Shown here: piece by piece, positions 40,557 through 48,854 of the stretch | Layout of the letters: each line of letters opens with the position of its first letter | Numbering within the stretch: position 1 is the first letter of the stretch | DNA from: Ilumatobacteraceae bacterium | Lineage (GTDB): Bacteria > Actinomycetota > Acidimicrobiia > Acidimicrobiales > Ilumatobacteraceae | Reading direction: 5' to 3' | Assembly: GCA_013213745.1 (NCBI GenBank) | Contig: JABSQH010000076.1 | Span: 1-50,071 of the forward strand | Length of the DNA: 50,071 nucleotides | Program-made: the position numbers and the translations under genes | The notes under the pieces: generated by a model | Told to the model about the DNA's origin: nothing | Databases searched by the model: none | What the model saw: the letters and a program-made list of their open reading frames with translations, nothing else

Positions 40557-40875
40557 ATGAGCAACTTCAGCTGTCTCGTGCAAGCCGGCGGTGCCGCAGC
40601 AGCATCGCAGCCCGAACTCGAGCAACGCCAAGCCTTCGCCAACCACGTTGTCGACGTGCACGGTGGCGTCACTGGTGCGCCGCCGTCGTTCGTGCACGTC
40701 GTGTACGCCGATGACGACGGCCACCTGGCCGGACTACGCAGACGTCGGTGTCGAGATCATCAGCGCGTCGGTGGTCGACATCGATGCGTCGTACACCATG
40801 GAGAGCGGAGTATCGCTGCCCGAGCCGGGCTCGCCAGCGGAGGCCGAGTGGAAGGCGATGGGCGCCTCGACCTGA
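40557..40875 (+). pseudogene. Tautomerase-family gene with internal deletion
   Basis: From the ATG at 40557 the frame reads MSNFSCLVQAG, QRQAFANHVVDVHGGVTGAP and PSFVHVVYADDDGHLAG, the first half of a 4-oxalocrotonate-tautomerase-like protein. It then turns into Arg-rich nonsense. From about 40725 another frame reads ADVGVEIISASVVDIDASYT and LPEPGSPAEAEWKAMGAS with a natural stop at 40873-40875, as in the end of long (about 130-residue) tautomerases. The middle 40-50 residues are missing and the frames differ, so an internal deletion has broken the gene. The start Met would normally be followed by the catalytic Pro, which is absent here too. Confidence 0.65.
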
Positions 40876-41313
40876 CGAGCGTTCTCCCTGATGCGCGGCG
40901 CAGTCGTTCCTCGGGTGACAGCTTCCCCGCACGTTGCGTAGTGCAGACGTGGATCGACGAGGTCGCCGCACGGCTCGTGGACGAAGCTGACGGTGAAGCG
41001 CTTGCCCTCGCCGGCCCACCGGCGTCCCCACTCTCCGAGCACCAGGAGTGCATCGGACAGGTCGAGCCCCTTTTCGGTCAACACGGAGCGATCGCGCTGA
41101 GGATGCTCGGAGTACTGCTCGCGCCGGCGCTGTTGAGTCTCGACGAGGTGGTTCAGCCGACACCACCGTTTTCTGAGCGCCTGTGTATCGGACGAACTCG
41201 GAGAATCGGGTCCGTCCGTAGAAGGCCTCGCGCAGGATGAGAAAGCTCCACGCGTCGCCGATGTCCGACAGCGCGTGGGCCAGCGTGCACGATTGATCGC
41301 CGATGTCGCGCAT
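40862..41313 (-). pseudogene. HxlR-family regulator, frameshifted
   Basis: From the ATG at 41311-41313 the first frame reads SCTLAHALSDIGDAWSFLIL, REAFYGRTRFSEFVRYTGAQ and KTVVS, the N-terminal HTH of an HxlR regulator. Near 41155-41163 the match jumps to another frame: RLNHLVETQQRRREQYSEHP, VLTEKGLDLSDALLVLGEWG then FVHEPCGDLVDPRLHYATCG, the wing, dimer helix and Cys-rich tail. A small deletion at the jump explains this. The 3' end is not sharply defined and meets the convergent tautomerase relic. An otherwise well-preserved sequence suggests a recent break, or a sequencing error. Confidence 0.75.
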
Positions 41314-41338
41314 CTTGGTCCCGACGACGACCGAACTC

Positions 41339-41355
41339 GGTAGTTCAGCACTACC
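41339..41355. promoter_or_regulatory. Inverted repeat, likely HxlR-type operator (copy 2)
   Basis: GGTAGT-TCAGC-ACTACC is a perfect 6-5-6 inverted repeat, 26 bases upstream of the HxlR relic's start codon and 107 bases before the divergent DUF2855 gene. It matches the copy at 40485-40501 in both arms. Confidence 0.65.
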
Positions 41356-41462
41356 AACAGATCAGCCCGACCGACAAAGTGGCCAGCGATCGGGCGCAAT
41401 TGTCCGTGGCGACGACCATCGGCTCGGTCTGTCACGCTGGTGTCGACTTCCGGGAGGACACA

Positions 41463-42527
41463 ATGGCGACGCGCCTCATCGTGACAAAGAACGACCTCGC
41501 TGACATCGGCGTGGATCCCGACGACGTCTCTGGTGACGTGGGTGATGGTCGCGTTCGTGTCGCGATCGACAACTTCGGACTCACGACGAACAACATCACC
41601 TACGCCCTGTTCGGCGACGCAATGGGGTACTGGTCGTACTTTCCAGTGGGCGATGGAAGTGGATGCGTGCCCGTGTGGGGCTTCGGCAACGTCGTCGAGT
41701 CGAACAGCGATGATGTTCCTGCCGGCACGAGACTGTTCGGCTACTTCCCGATGGCCGACGAGCTGATTCTCGAACCGTCTGGCGTCGACGACTGCGCCTT
41801 CACCGATGCGAGCGCACACCGAGCTGGATTGCACCCGTGGTACAACCGGTACTACCGCTGCGCGCTCGATCCGGTGTGGGCCGCCGACGACGAGGACATG
41901 CAGGCAGTGATGTGGGCGCTGTTCATGACGGGCTGGGCGTTGGCCGAGCAGCTCGCCGCGAGCGTGGCGAGCGTCGTGGTCTCGAGCGCCTCGAGCAAGA
42001 CGGCACTGTCGCTGGCCTGGTCGCTGCGGCATCACGACGTACCAACGACCGCAGTTGGTGTCACCTCGGCCGGCAACCGGTCGTTCGTCGAGCAGGCGGA
42101 GATCTACGACCGCGTCACGACATACGACGAACTCGACCTCGATCGGGTCGACGGCCCGGTGGCGTATGTCGACGCCGCCGGGAGCCCGGGTGTCAGCGAG
42201 CGGATCCACATCGCGTTGGGCGATCGGCTCGTCGACTCGGTGATGCTCGGCGCCACGCACCAGGGAGCCGGCGCGGCAACTGGCGACGCTGTCGGGCCGA
42301 CACCGCGATTGTTCTTCATTCCCGACGTTGCTGAGGAACGTGCTGCGGCCGAAGGCCGCAACGGATACCACGCATCGTTCGCTGTCGCGTTCAACGAGTT
42401 CGTGCCGTGGCTCCGGCCGCAGCTGGCGATCGAACACGGCGTCGGCGTCGATGCGGTCGTCGAGGCCTACTGCGCACTGTTGACCGGTAACGACGGCCCA
42501 CAGGCAGCGCGGGTGCTGTCCTGGTAG
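41463..42527 (+). CDS. DUF2855-family protein
   Basis: This is 354 residues from the ATG at 41463, preceded by GGGAGGA. It has the features of DUF2855, a distant medium-chain-reductase relative: NFGLTTNNITYALFGDAMGY, VPVWGFGNVVESNSDDVPAG, LFGYFPMADELILEP, YNRYYRCALDPVW, VVVSSASSKTALSLAWSLR (Rossmann-like part) and VAYVDAAGSPGVSERIHIAL. The family has no proven reaction; an NAD(P)-dependent reductase role is plausible. Its promoter region carries an HxlR-type inverted repeat shared with the MFS pump region, which suggests a stress or xenobiotic regulon. Confidence 0.85.
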   Translation: MATRLIVTKNDLADIGVDPDDVSGDVGDGRVRVAIDNFGLTTNNITYALFGDAMGYWSYFPVGDGSGCVPVWGFGNVVESNSDDVPAGTRLFGYFPMADELILEPSGVDDCAFTDASAHRAGLHPWYNRYYRCALDPVWAADDEDMQAVMWALFMTGWALAEQLAASVASVVVSSASSKTALSLAWSLRHHDVPTTAVGVTSAGNRSFVEQAEIYDRVTTYDELDLDRVDGPVAYVDAAGSPGVSERIHIALGDRLVDSVMLGATHQGAGAATGDAVGPTPRLFFIPDVAEERAAAEGRNGYHASFAVAFNEFVPWLRPQLAIEHGVGVDAVVEAYCALLTGNDGPQAARVLSW

Positions 42528-42545
42528 CCGTCCGGGCGCAACACC

Positions 42546-45113
42546 TCAGTCATCGTCATCGTGGAGCGCTTCATCGTCGTCTGACTCGTCGTCTGCTTCG
42601 AACTCGTCTTCGTCCGATTCCAATTCCAGGAACCCGCCGCGCCCTGGCGAGTGCGTCAACGTCGGGCTTGCGGCCGGCGCTCCGATTGCTCCGTTGACGA
42701 TTCGTGGGTCGAGGGCTGCATCTGCCGGCAGGAGCGTGCCGCCGGGGGCCGTGCCGGATCGGGCGAACAGGTCGCGGTTCGACATTCCGCCGCCGAGCCC
42801 ATCGTCGATGGGCGCCGCATCTGGATGCTGGGCGAGGGAGTACACCCCGCGGCCATCGACGGTCACGCGGTCGCCGAGGAGCGCCCGACGATCTCGCACG
42901 AACGTGTCGTCGGCGGTGCTCGGATCGACACCATCGCCGTCGCCCGCGTAGTCATAAGCGAGCACGATGTGCCGGCGCTGTTCGTCGCGGTCGGACAATG
43001 CGGTGCCCGTGAGCGGGAGTTGGCGGAGGTTGCTGATCGCGAGGTTGCGTTCGGTGTGCTCCGGTGAATGCAGCAAGACGTCGGTCGTCGCCGCCACGGC
43101 GATGTCATCGATTCGCCACGCACCATGCCGTGGGCCGATCAGGCCGACCTCGAAGCCGCGCACGTCCGCTTGCTCGATCGCGCCTGGTCCGAACGTTGCG
43201 TCGTTGCCAACGTCGATACCCACGCCGATGGCTGCGGTCGCTCCGTAGTTGTGCCGAAACGGCGTTCCCCGCCCGATCGCCCGGATGTTCCGCAGCGTGA
43301 GTCTCTCGTTGTAGTTCATCAGCACGCCGTCGCGCACGTCCCAGGTCGTCATCCCGTCGATCACCGGCTGGAGCGTCTCGACGTACGCCAGGGGCGGTAC
43401 ATCCGGATCCTCGAGATACGTCGCCCCGTGGACATAGCGTGAGCGAAAGCCGATGGTTGCGCCGTATGCCACGTTGTCGCGGACCTCGCCCATCGGCGAC
43501 CACCACACCGGAATCGTGCGTCGTCCCGGGATCAGGCCGGGCTCTGGCAGCGTGGCCACCTCGACCGACGACACCGAGCCCAGATCGGCCTCGGCCAAAC
43601 CTTCTGACCACCAGATGACCCCGTGGGCCGTCGCCCCCGCTCCGACGTTGCCGATCAGGTCGACGCGATTGCCTTGCAGCCAGAATCCGTCGCCATCGAT
43701 GCCGAAGTCCTGGCGATCGGCCCGGACGTCGGGATCGATCGCCCCCTCGTCGCCGAGGGTGAAGTTCGCCATGACGCTGCGGATGGCGATGTTGTCGATC
43801 CATCGGCCGACTTCGTCGCCGGCCTCGGTGAAGAACCCCGCGCCGGCGTTGTTGTACGCCACGTTGCGGAGAAAGTCGACGTGGCTGGAGTGGTTCGTGT
43901 AAGCCCACCCGGGGTCGCCGGTCACGACACTGTCGGCGATCACCGCGGGCGTGGAGGCGGGGTCGGCGCCGCCCCGGTGAACGTGCACCGAGTAGCGGCC
44001 GCGGATGTTCGTGCCTCCGAGCGCTTCGTACTCGCCACTCCAATCCACCGCTCCAGGCTCGATGTCGATGAATTCGACATCGTCGAGTTCGCGTGATTTG
44101 TCGGTGCGCCCCATCTCGATGAACTGTGCGCCGCTGATGTGGGCGTTGAGGGTGTGGGCGATCATCAGGTGTCCACGGCGGTCGAGTTCTGCGTTCTCGG
44201 AGGTGAACCGCACGTTGCGCGTCAGGTTGGCGACGTACAGGTCCAGATCGCTCGCGGGTGGTACGTGGTCGGTGTCGAGCGGTCGGTCGAGTTCGATTGT
44301 CGGGCCATCGAGATCGCGGATGCGTCGTACCTCGTCGCTCGTGGGTCCGTCGGTACCGGTGATCACGATTTCGTCATCGACGCGCCAGCCGGTGGGCGCA
44401 GCGCTCAAGCTGATCGTTGTGTCGCCGGTGCGGGGGAACGAATCGACCGTCGAACGATGCGTCGTCTCGGCGCCGTGGACCATCGTCGTACCGGCCAGAA
44501 TGGCGCCGCGTGAGAGCAGTGTCGGATCCCACGTGCGGTCGATCGGTCCGTCGTCGGCGAATTGCACCGTCGCGGTGACCGCCGGCTCGACCGGACGTTC
44601 GGCGGTGCCGATCTCGAGCGTCCCGGTCGGGGCTGACACCAAGGTGTCGACACGCAGCTGCGTGTCTCGATCGGAGGCGAACCGCAGGGTTCCGTCGACG
44701 CCGACGGTCTTGATCGCCGGCGCGAGCACCGAGTCGATCGTCACCACGGTGCCCGCCGGGATCGTCACGCGACTGCCCTCGCCCGGTACTGCATTGTTGG
44801 TCCACGTCGCTGGGTTCGACCATGACCCGTCGGTGATCGCTGTGTGCGTGGCGCGTGCAGGATCGACGAGGTCTCGGCCCGGCGCGTGATCGTGGTGTTC
44901 CATCGGCGCTCCTGCGACGGTGTCCGTGGAGCCATGTGCAGCGTCGGACCCAGAGTCCGGTAGCGCCGGGAGCGTCGACAACGTCTCCCTCGCGACTGGC
45001 GTCGGGTCGTCCAATGCATCTGTAGGCTCGTCGGCGGTCGACCCCAGTGCGCACGAGCTCAGGGCGACGATGCCGGCGACGGCGACGACCGCAAGTCGGC
45101 GATGCGAGTTCAT
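42546..45113 (-). CDS. G8-domain surface lipoprotein with right-handed beta-helix
   Basis: This is 855 residues from the ATG at 45111-45113 (MNSHRRLAVVAVAGIVALSS); an ATG five codons earlier is possible. The signal ends in LSSC, a lipobox, so the mature protein is probably lipid-anchored outside the cell. Residues about 85-260 are a G8 domain (GSWSNPATWTNNAVPGEGSR, VTIPAGTVVTIDSVLAPAIK, LRFASDRDTQLRVDTLVSAP). A long parallel beta-helix follows (RNVAYNNAGAGFFTEAGDEV, GNRVDLIGNVGAGATAHGVI). The tail of about 25 residues is almost all Asp/Glu. Animal G8 proteins (CEMIP, TMEM2) act on hyaluronan, so a glycan-related role is possible but unproved. Confidence 0.87.
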   Translation of the reverse strand: MNSHRRLAVVAVAGIVALSSCALGSTADEPTDALDDPTPVARETLSTLPALPDSGSDAAHGSTDTVAGAPMEHHDHAPGRDLVDPARATHTAITDGSWSNPATWTNNAVPGEGSRVTIPAGTVVTIDSVLAPAIKTVGVDGTLRFASDRDTQLRVDTLVSAPTGTLEIGTAERPVEPAVTATVQFADDGPIDRTWDPTLLSRGAILAGTTMVHGAETTHRSTVDSFPRTGDTTISLSAAPTGWRVDDEIVITGTDGPTSDEVRRIRDLDGPTIELDRPLDTDHVPPASDLDLYVANLTRNVRFTSENAELDRRGHLMIAHTLNAHISGAQFIEMGRTDKSRELDDVEFIDIEPGAVDWSGEYEALGGTNIRGRYSVHVHRGGADPASTPAVIADSVVTGDPGWAYTNHSSHVDFLRNVAYNNAGAGFFTEAGDEVGRWIDNIAIRSVMANFTLGDEGAIDPDVRADRQDFGIDGDGFWLQGNRVDLIGNVGAGATAHGVIWWSEGLAEADLGSVSSVEVATLPEPGLIPGRRTIPVWWSPMGEVRDNVAYGATIGFRSRYVHGATYLEDPDVPPLAYVETLQPVIDGMTTWDVRDGVLMNYNERLTLRNIRAIGRGTPFRHNYGATAAIGVGIDVGNDATFGPGAIEQADVRGFEVGLIGPRHGAWRIDDIAVAATTDVLLHSPEHTERNLAISNLRQLPLTGTALSDRDEQRRHIVLAYDYAGDGDGVDPSTADDTFVRDRRALLGDRVTVDGRGVYSLAQHPDAAPIDDGLGGGMSNRDLFARSGTAPGGTLLPADAALDPRIVNGAIGAPAASPTLTHSPGRGGFLELESDEDEFEADDESDDDEALHDDDD

Positions 45114-45187
45114 CGATGTGGGAGGCATGCCCCCCACGATGACGATCGAAGATGAAAGTGCGATTGGATCGCTCGACGACCGATTCG

Positions 45188-46126
45188 TCAAGCGGTCTGA
45201 TGGTCAGGCGGCATCGGGAAGCGGTACTCGACCCCGGTCATGTCCTCGGACACCGCCCACAACCGCTCCTGCAGCTCGGCATCGTTGGAACGCGCGCTGG
45301 ACGGGACCACGATCGGGGAGCCGCGCATCTCCATGAAGCCATCGGGTCCGTAGTACTGCCCTCCTGACGCGGTGGGATCCGTGGCCGCACGCAGCTGTGG
45401 CAACGCGCCCATTGCGGCGCTCTGCATCAGTTTGCTGGTGAGGGGCGCAAGGAACTTCGCTCCAGGAATGTGCCGTGCCAGGTCGGTGTCGGAGCCTCCT
45501 GGATGCGCGGCGAGGGCAATCGTTGCCGCTCCCGCAGTGTCGAGCCGGCGCTGCAGTTCGTACGTGAACAACAGGTTGGCCAACTTCGAGCGTCCGTACG
45601 CCGACACGCGGTTGTAGCGATCGGCAGCATTGATGTCGTCGAAGTCGATCGACGACAAGACGCGGTGACCAACGCTGCTCACCGTGACGATTCGTGATCG
45701 CTCCACCGGCAGCAGCTGATCGAGGACGAGTCCGGTGAACGCGAAGTGGCCAAGGTGATTGGTGCCGAATTGCATCTCGAACCCGTCGGCGGTCTGCTGC
45801 TGAGCGGTGTACATCACGCCGGCATTGTTGATCAACAGGTCGATGCTCCCGTGCGCGTCACCGAGTTGCCCAGCGGCGGATCGAATCGAGTCGAGCGACG
45901 CCAGATCGAGTTCGAGGACCTCGAGTTGTGCCGACGGCGTCGATTCGCGGATGTCCTCGATTGCCGCGCTGCCTTTGTCGGTGTTGCGCACTGCCAACAC
46001 CACCGTCGCGCCTGCCGCGGCGAGGGCCCGTGCCGTTTCCAGACCCAGACCGGTGTTGGCGCCGGTGATCACTGCCACGCGGCCGCTCTGGTCGGCGATG
46101 TCGTCGGTGGTCCATTTGTCACTCAT
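45188..46126 (-). CDS. Short-chain dehydrogenase/reductase
   Basis: This is 312 residues from the ATG at 46124-46126. The NAD(P) loop is VAVITGANTGLGLETARALA (TG-x3-GxG), with LLINNAGVMYT (NNAG), VTVSSVGHR (Ser) and YGRSKLANLLF (Y-x3-K). These place it among the retinol-dehydrogenase/WW-domain-oxidoreductase-like SDRs common in actinobacteria. The substrate cannot be read. The frame extends upstream to 46402, but that part lacks protein character and overlaps the divergent MFS gene. The gene lies downstream of none of its neighbours' promoters and is probably monocistronic. Confidence 0.92.
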   Translation of the reverse strand: MSDKWTTDDIADQSGRVAVITGANTGLGLETARALAAAGATVVLAVRNTDKGSAAIEDIRESTPSAQLEVLELDLASLDSIRSAAGQLGDAHGSIDLLINNAGVMYTAQQQTADGFEMQFGTNHLGHFAFTGLVLDQLLPVERSRIVTVSSVGHRVLSSIDFDDINAADRYNRVSAYGRSKLANLLFTYELQRRLDTAGAATIALAAHPGGSDTDLARHIPGAKFLAPLTSKLMQSAAMGALPQLRAATDPTASGGQYYGPDGFMEMRGSPIVVPSSARSNDAELQERLWAVSEDMTGVEYRFPMPPDHQTA

Positions 46127-46221
46127 GTCGGCTCCAATCGAATTGCGTGCGTAGGCGCAGCGATGAGTGGTGTCGGTCCCTAGTCTGGCGCAGTGTCGCG
46201 GCGCAGCTACTCCGAACGAGC

Positions 46222-47451
46222 ATGACTGCGCGCCGCCGATTCGATCAGGTCTTCCAACTCTCGGGTGCGGAGTGGGCGGCGGTGCGACCGCTCCTCTTGG
46301 TCGGCTACTTCGAGACCTACGACAGCTCGCTGCTGTCGATTGGGGCGAGCACGATCTCTGTCGGGCTCGGCGTGACGGCGTCGGCGTTCGCCGTCGCCAC
46401 ATCGGTCATTCGCTTCGTGGGCCTCGGGAGCATCCCGGTCGCCAGGCTCGCCGACCGCATTGGCCGCAAGCGTCTGCTTGTGATCTCGATGGTTGGGTTC
46501 ACGCTGGCAACGGGCCTGACGGCTGCCTCGTGGGGGTTGTACGTCTTCGTCGTCTTCAGCGCGGCGGTACGAGTTTTCGTCGGTACGGAAACCGCCGTCG
46601 CCACCGTGGTCATCTCCGAACAGGTGCGCAGCGAACGCCGCGGCAACGCCCTGGCCGTCCTGGGCGCGTTGTCCGGGCTCGGCGCAGGGACGCTGGCGTT
46701 CCTCTTGCCGATTGCCGACGCGGGCCGGTTGGGGTGGCGTGTGCTGTACATCTGGCCGCTCGTGCTGATGCCGCTCGTGGTGTGGCTGCGCCGCTCGCTC
46801 CACGAGACCGACGCATTCCACCGGGCCAAGTCGGCCGATCGACTGCAGGGGTCGTTCTGGCCGACGATCGCCCCCGAGTACCGACCGTGGATCGTGCGTC
46901 TCGCTGTGATCCAGTTCGCCTACGGCGCTGTCGAGAGCTCGGCACTGTTCTACGCATCGCACGTCGCCACCATCGACTACGGATGGGTGGCGATGTACTC
47001 GGTGGTGCTGATTCTCGGGGCACCATTCGGCATCGTTGGGTTTCTCGTGGGTGGGCGCCTCAGCGATCGGTGGGGGAGGCGTCCGGCGATCGCCGTGTCG
47101 TTGGTGGCGTTGGCGATCGGTGTCGTCGTCATCTTCCCGCTGGGCACGCAGGCGACGTTCGCCCTTGGTTACTGGCTGATCGTGTTCGCCAACGCCACCA
47201 TCTGGCCGGCAGCCGGTGCCTACATGGCGGAGTTGTTCGCGACGGAAGTGCGCGCCACGTTCCAGTCGTTCCTCGTTTCGTTCCAGGTGCTCGGAAGCTC
47301 GATCGGACTGTTGGTCGTCGGGCTGATCGCCAGCCGACGCGAAGTCGACGCACTCATGATCGGTGGTGCGGTCGCCATCATCGTCGCTGCGTTGTTGCTC
47401 TGGGCGATGCCGGAAACCGCTGGCGCCCACCGCGATCGTGCGGTCGTCTGA
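46222..47451 (+). CDS. MFS transporter, metabolite:H+ symporter-like
   Basis: This is 409 residues from the ATG at 46222 with 12 predicted membrane helices. ARLADRIGRKRLLVISMVGF (motif A after helix 2) and RLSDRWGRRPAIAVSLVALA (the repeat after helix 8) are the classic MFS loops. The first helix carries GYFETYDSSLLSIGAS, and LFATEVRATFQSFLVSFQVL resembles the sugar/metabolite porter branch rather than drug pumps. The substrate is unknown. It diverges from the short-chain dehydrogenase across about 95 bases. Confidence 0.88.
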   Translation: MTARRRFDQVFQLSGAEWAAVRPLLLVGYFETYDSSLLSIGASTISVGLGVTASAFAVATSVIRFVGLGSIPVARLADRIGRKRLLVISMVGFTLATGLTAASWGLYVFVVFSAAVRVFVGTETAVATVVISEQVRSERRGNALAVLGALSGLGAGTLAFLLPIADAGRLGWRVLYIWPLVLMPLVVWLRRSLHETDAFHRAKSADRLQGSFWPTIAPEYRPWIVRLAVIQFAYGAVESSALFYASHVATIDYGWVAMYSVVLILGAPFGIVGFLVGGRLSDRWGRRPAIAVSLVALAIGVVVIFPLGTQATFALGYWLIVFANATIWPAAGAYMAELFATEVRATFQSFLVSFQVLGSSIGLLVVGLIASRREVDALMIGGAVAIIVAALLLWAMPETAGAHRDRAVV

Positions 47452-47498
47452 AGCTCGTTCTCACCGCTCCTTCATGATCGGATCGGCACCGTGGTGGT

Positions 47499-48854
47499 AT
47501 GCCGATCGAGCCGACACCGCGCAACGCAGCTCACCTGTGGCGTCGGGCGGCTTTCGGGGCGACGCCGGAGGAGTTGGCCCAGACCCAACGCAACGGCATC
47601 GAGGCGACGGTGGCGGCGATGTTCGATCACCGTCGAGCAGTCGACGCCGGCCGGCCGCTGCGCTCGGTGGGGTACAGCGCCTATGAAACCGAGCATCTCA
47701 ATCTGTGGTTTCTGCGGTTGGCGACCACTTCGCCGACGCCAGCGATCGAGAAGCTCACCTGGTTCTGGCACGGGCACTTCGCTACCAATCTCGACAAGTT
47801 CGAGAACCCCGAGCTTCTGCATGCGCAACTGCTGACGTTCCGGCGCTATGGGCTCGGCCGCTTCGACGGCCTGTTGAAGCTGATGGCTCGTGACCCGGCG
47901 ATGATTCTGTGGCTCGACCTCGAGCAGTCGATCGTCGGCCGCCCGAACGAGAACTACGCCCGGGAGCTGATGGAACTGTTCTCGCTTGGTGTGGATGGTG
48001 GCTACAACCAGTTCGACGTGGCCAACGCCGGTCGGGCCTTTACCGGCTACACGTTGGAGACCGATCGGCCGCCCACGGTGATGCTCAACGCAGGTCTCCA
48101 TGACGACGGCACCAAGACCATCTTTGGGCAGACCGGGAGGTTCGACGGCGATGACGTCGTCGACCTCATCGTCGCCCGACCGGAGTGCCACCGATTCGTC
48201 GCGACTCGGCTGTGGACGCGGTACGCCGGAACGACCCCCCCGAACGATGTTCTCGAGTTCCTCTCGGCGGCGTTCGCCACGCGGCTGTCGATCAAGGACC
48301 TCTTGGTGGCGATGTTCACCCATCCGGCGTTCTACGCCGACGACGTCCGCAACGGTCTGGTGGCACAACCAGTCGAGAGCGTGGTCGCCGCACTGCGTGG
48401 GTTGGGTATCGAGATCATCGATGTGTCGACGACACCGATTCCCGACGACGAGGATCTCGATGCCCCCGCCGGTGCGGTCCCGTGGTTCGTGCCCATCGCG
48501 ATGTTGGAAGAGATGGGCCAGTTCGTCGGACACCCTCCGAACGTTGGCGGCTGGCCGCACAACGAACCGTGGCTGGACGCCACACGCTCGGCGGGGCGGC
48601 TGAATGCCGCCATCGTGTTGGCGGAGTGGATCGACGCGATCGACTCCGCACCCGTGCGTGCCATCCGGGCAGCAGCCGACCGTGATCCCCGCGCAGCCGT
48701 CGGCGAGATGTTCGCAGCCCTCGGTATCGCCGAGTGGAGTGACGAGACCGCCGTAGCGATCGTTACTGCCTTGACGGCCGCCGGCGGCGCGGTCGGCCCA
48801 CTACCAACGGCGCTCACTGTCGCCCTGACGTCACCAGAGGTGATCCTGTCATGA
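47499..48854 (+). CDS. DUF1800-family protein
   Basis: This 451-residue protein has the hallmarks of DUF1800: HLWRRAAFGATPEELAQT, LTWFWHGHFATNLDKFENPE, NENYARELMELFSLGVDGGY, the AGRAFTGY segment, FTHPAFYADDVRNGLVAQPV and PPNVGGWPHNEPWLDATRSA. The conserved ENYARELMELFSLG helix and the GWP motif are intact. Members of this family are nearly always encoded with a DUF1501 protein, as here (4-base ATGA overlap), and function is unknown. There is no signal peptide on this member, which is the usual pattern. Confidence 0.92.
   Translation: MPIEPTPRNAAHLWRRAAFGATPEELAQTQRNGIEATVAAMFDHRRAVDAGRPLRSVGYSAYETEHLNLWFLRLATTSPTPAIEKLTWFWHGHFATNLDKFENPELLHAQLLTFRRYGLGRFDGLLKLMARDPAMILWLDLEQSIVGRPNENYARELMELFSLGVDGGYNQFDVANAGRAFTGYTLETDRPPTVMLNAGLHDDGTKTIFGQTGRFDGDDVVDLIVARPECHRFVATRLWTRYAGTTPPNDVLEFLSAAFATRLSIKDLLVAMFTHPAFYADDVRNGLVAQPVESVVAALRGLGIEIIDVSTTPIPDDEDLDAPAGAVPWFVPIAMLEEMGQFVGHPPNVGGWPHNEPWLDATRSAGRLNAAIVLAEWIDAIDSAPVRAIRAAADRDPRAAVGEMFAALGIAEWSDETAVAIVTALTAAGGAVGPLPTALTVALTSPEVILS

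Noticed and set aside
45191-46402. Extended start of the short-chain dehydrogenase upstream of 46126
   Set aside because: The upstream part is Arg/Ser-rich, overlaps the divergent MFS gene and lacks the SDR fold; MSDKWTTDDIADQSGRVAV is the natural beginning.
46207-47430. 407-residue minus-strand open frame opposite the MFS transporter
   Set aside because: It is rich in Asp, Gln, His and Arg, as expected for the mirror of a membrane protein gene; the plus strand has MFS motifs.
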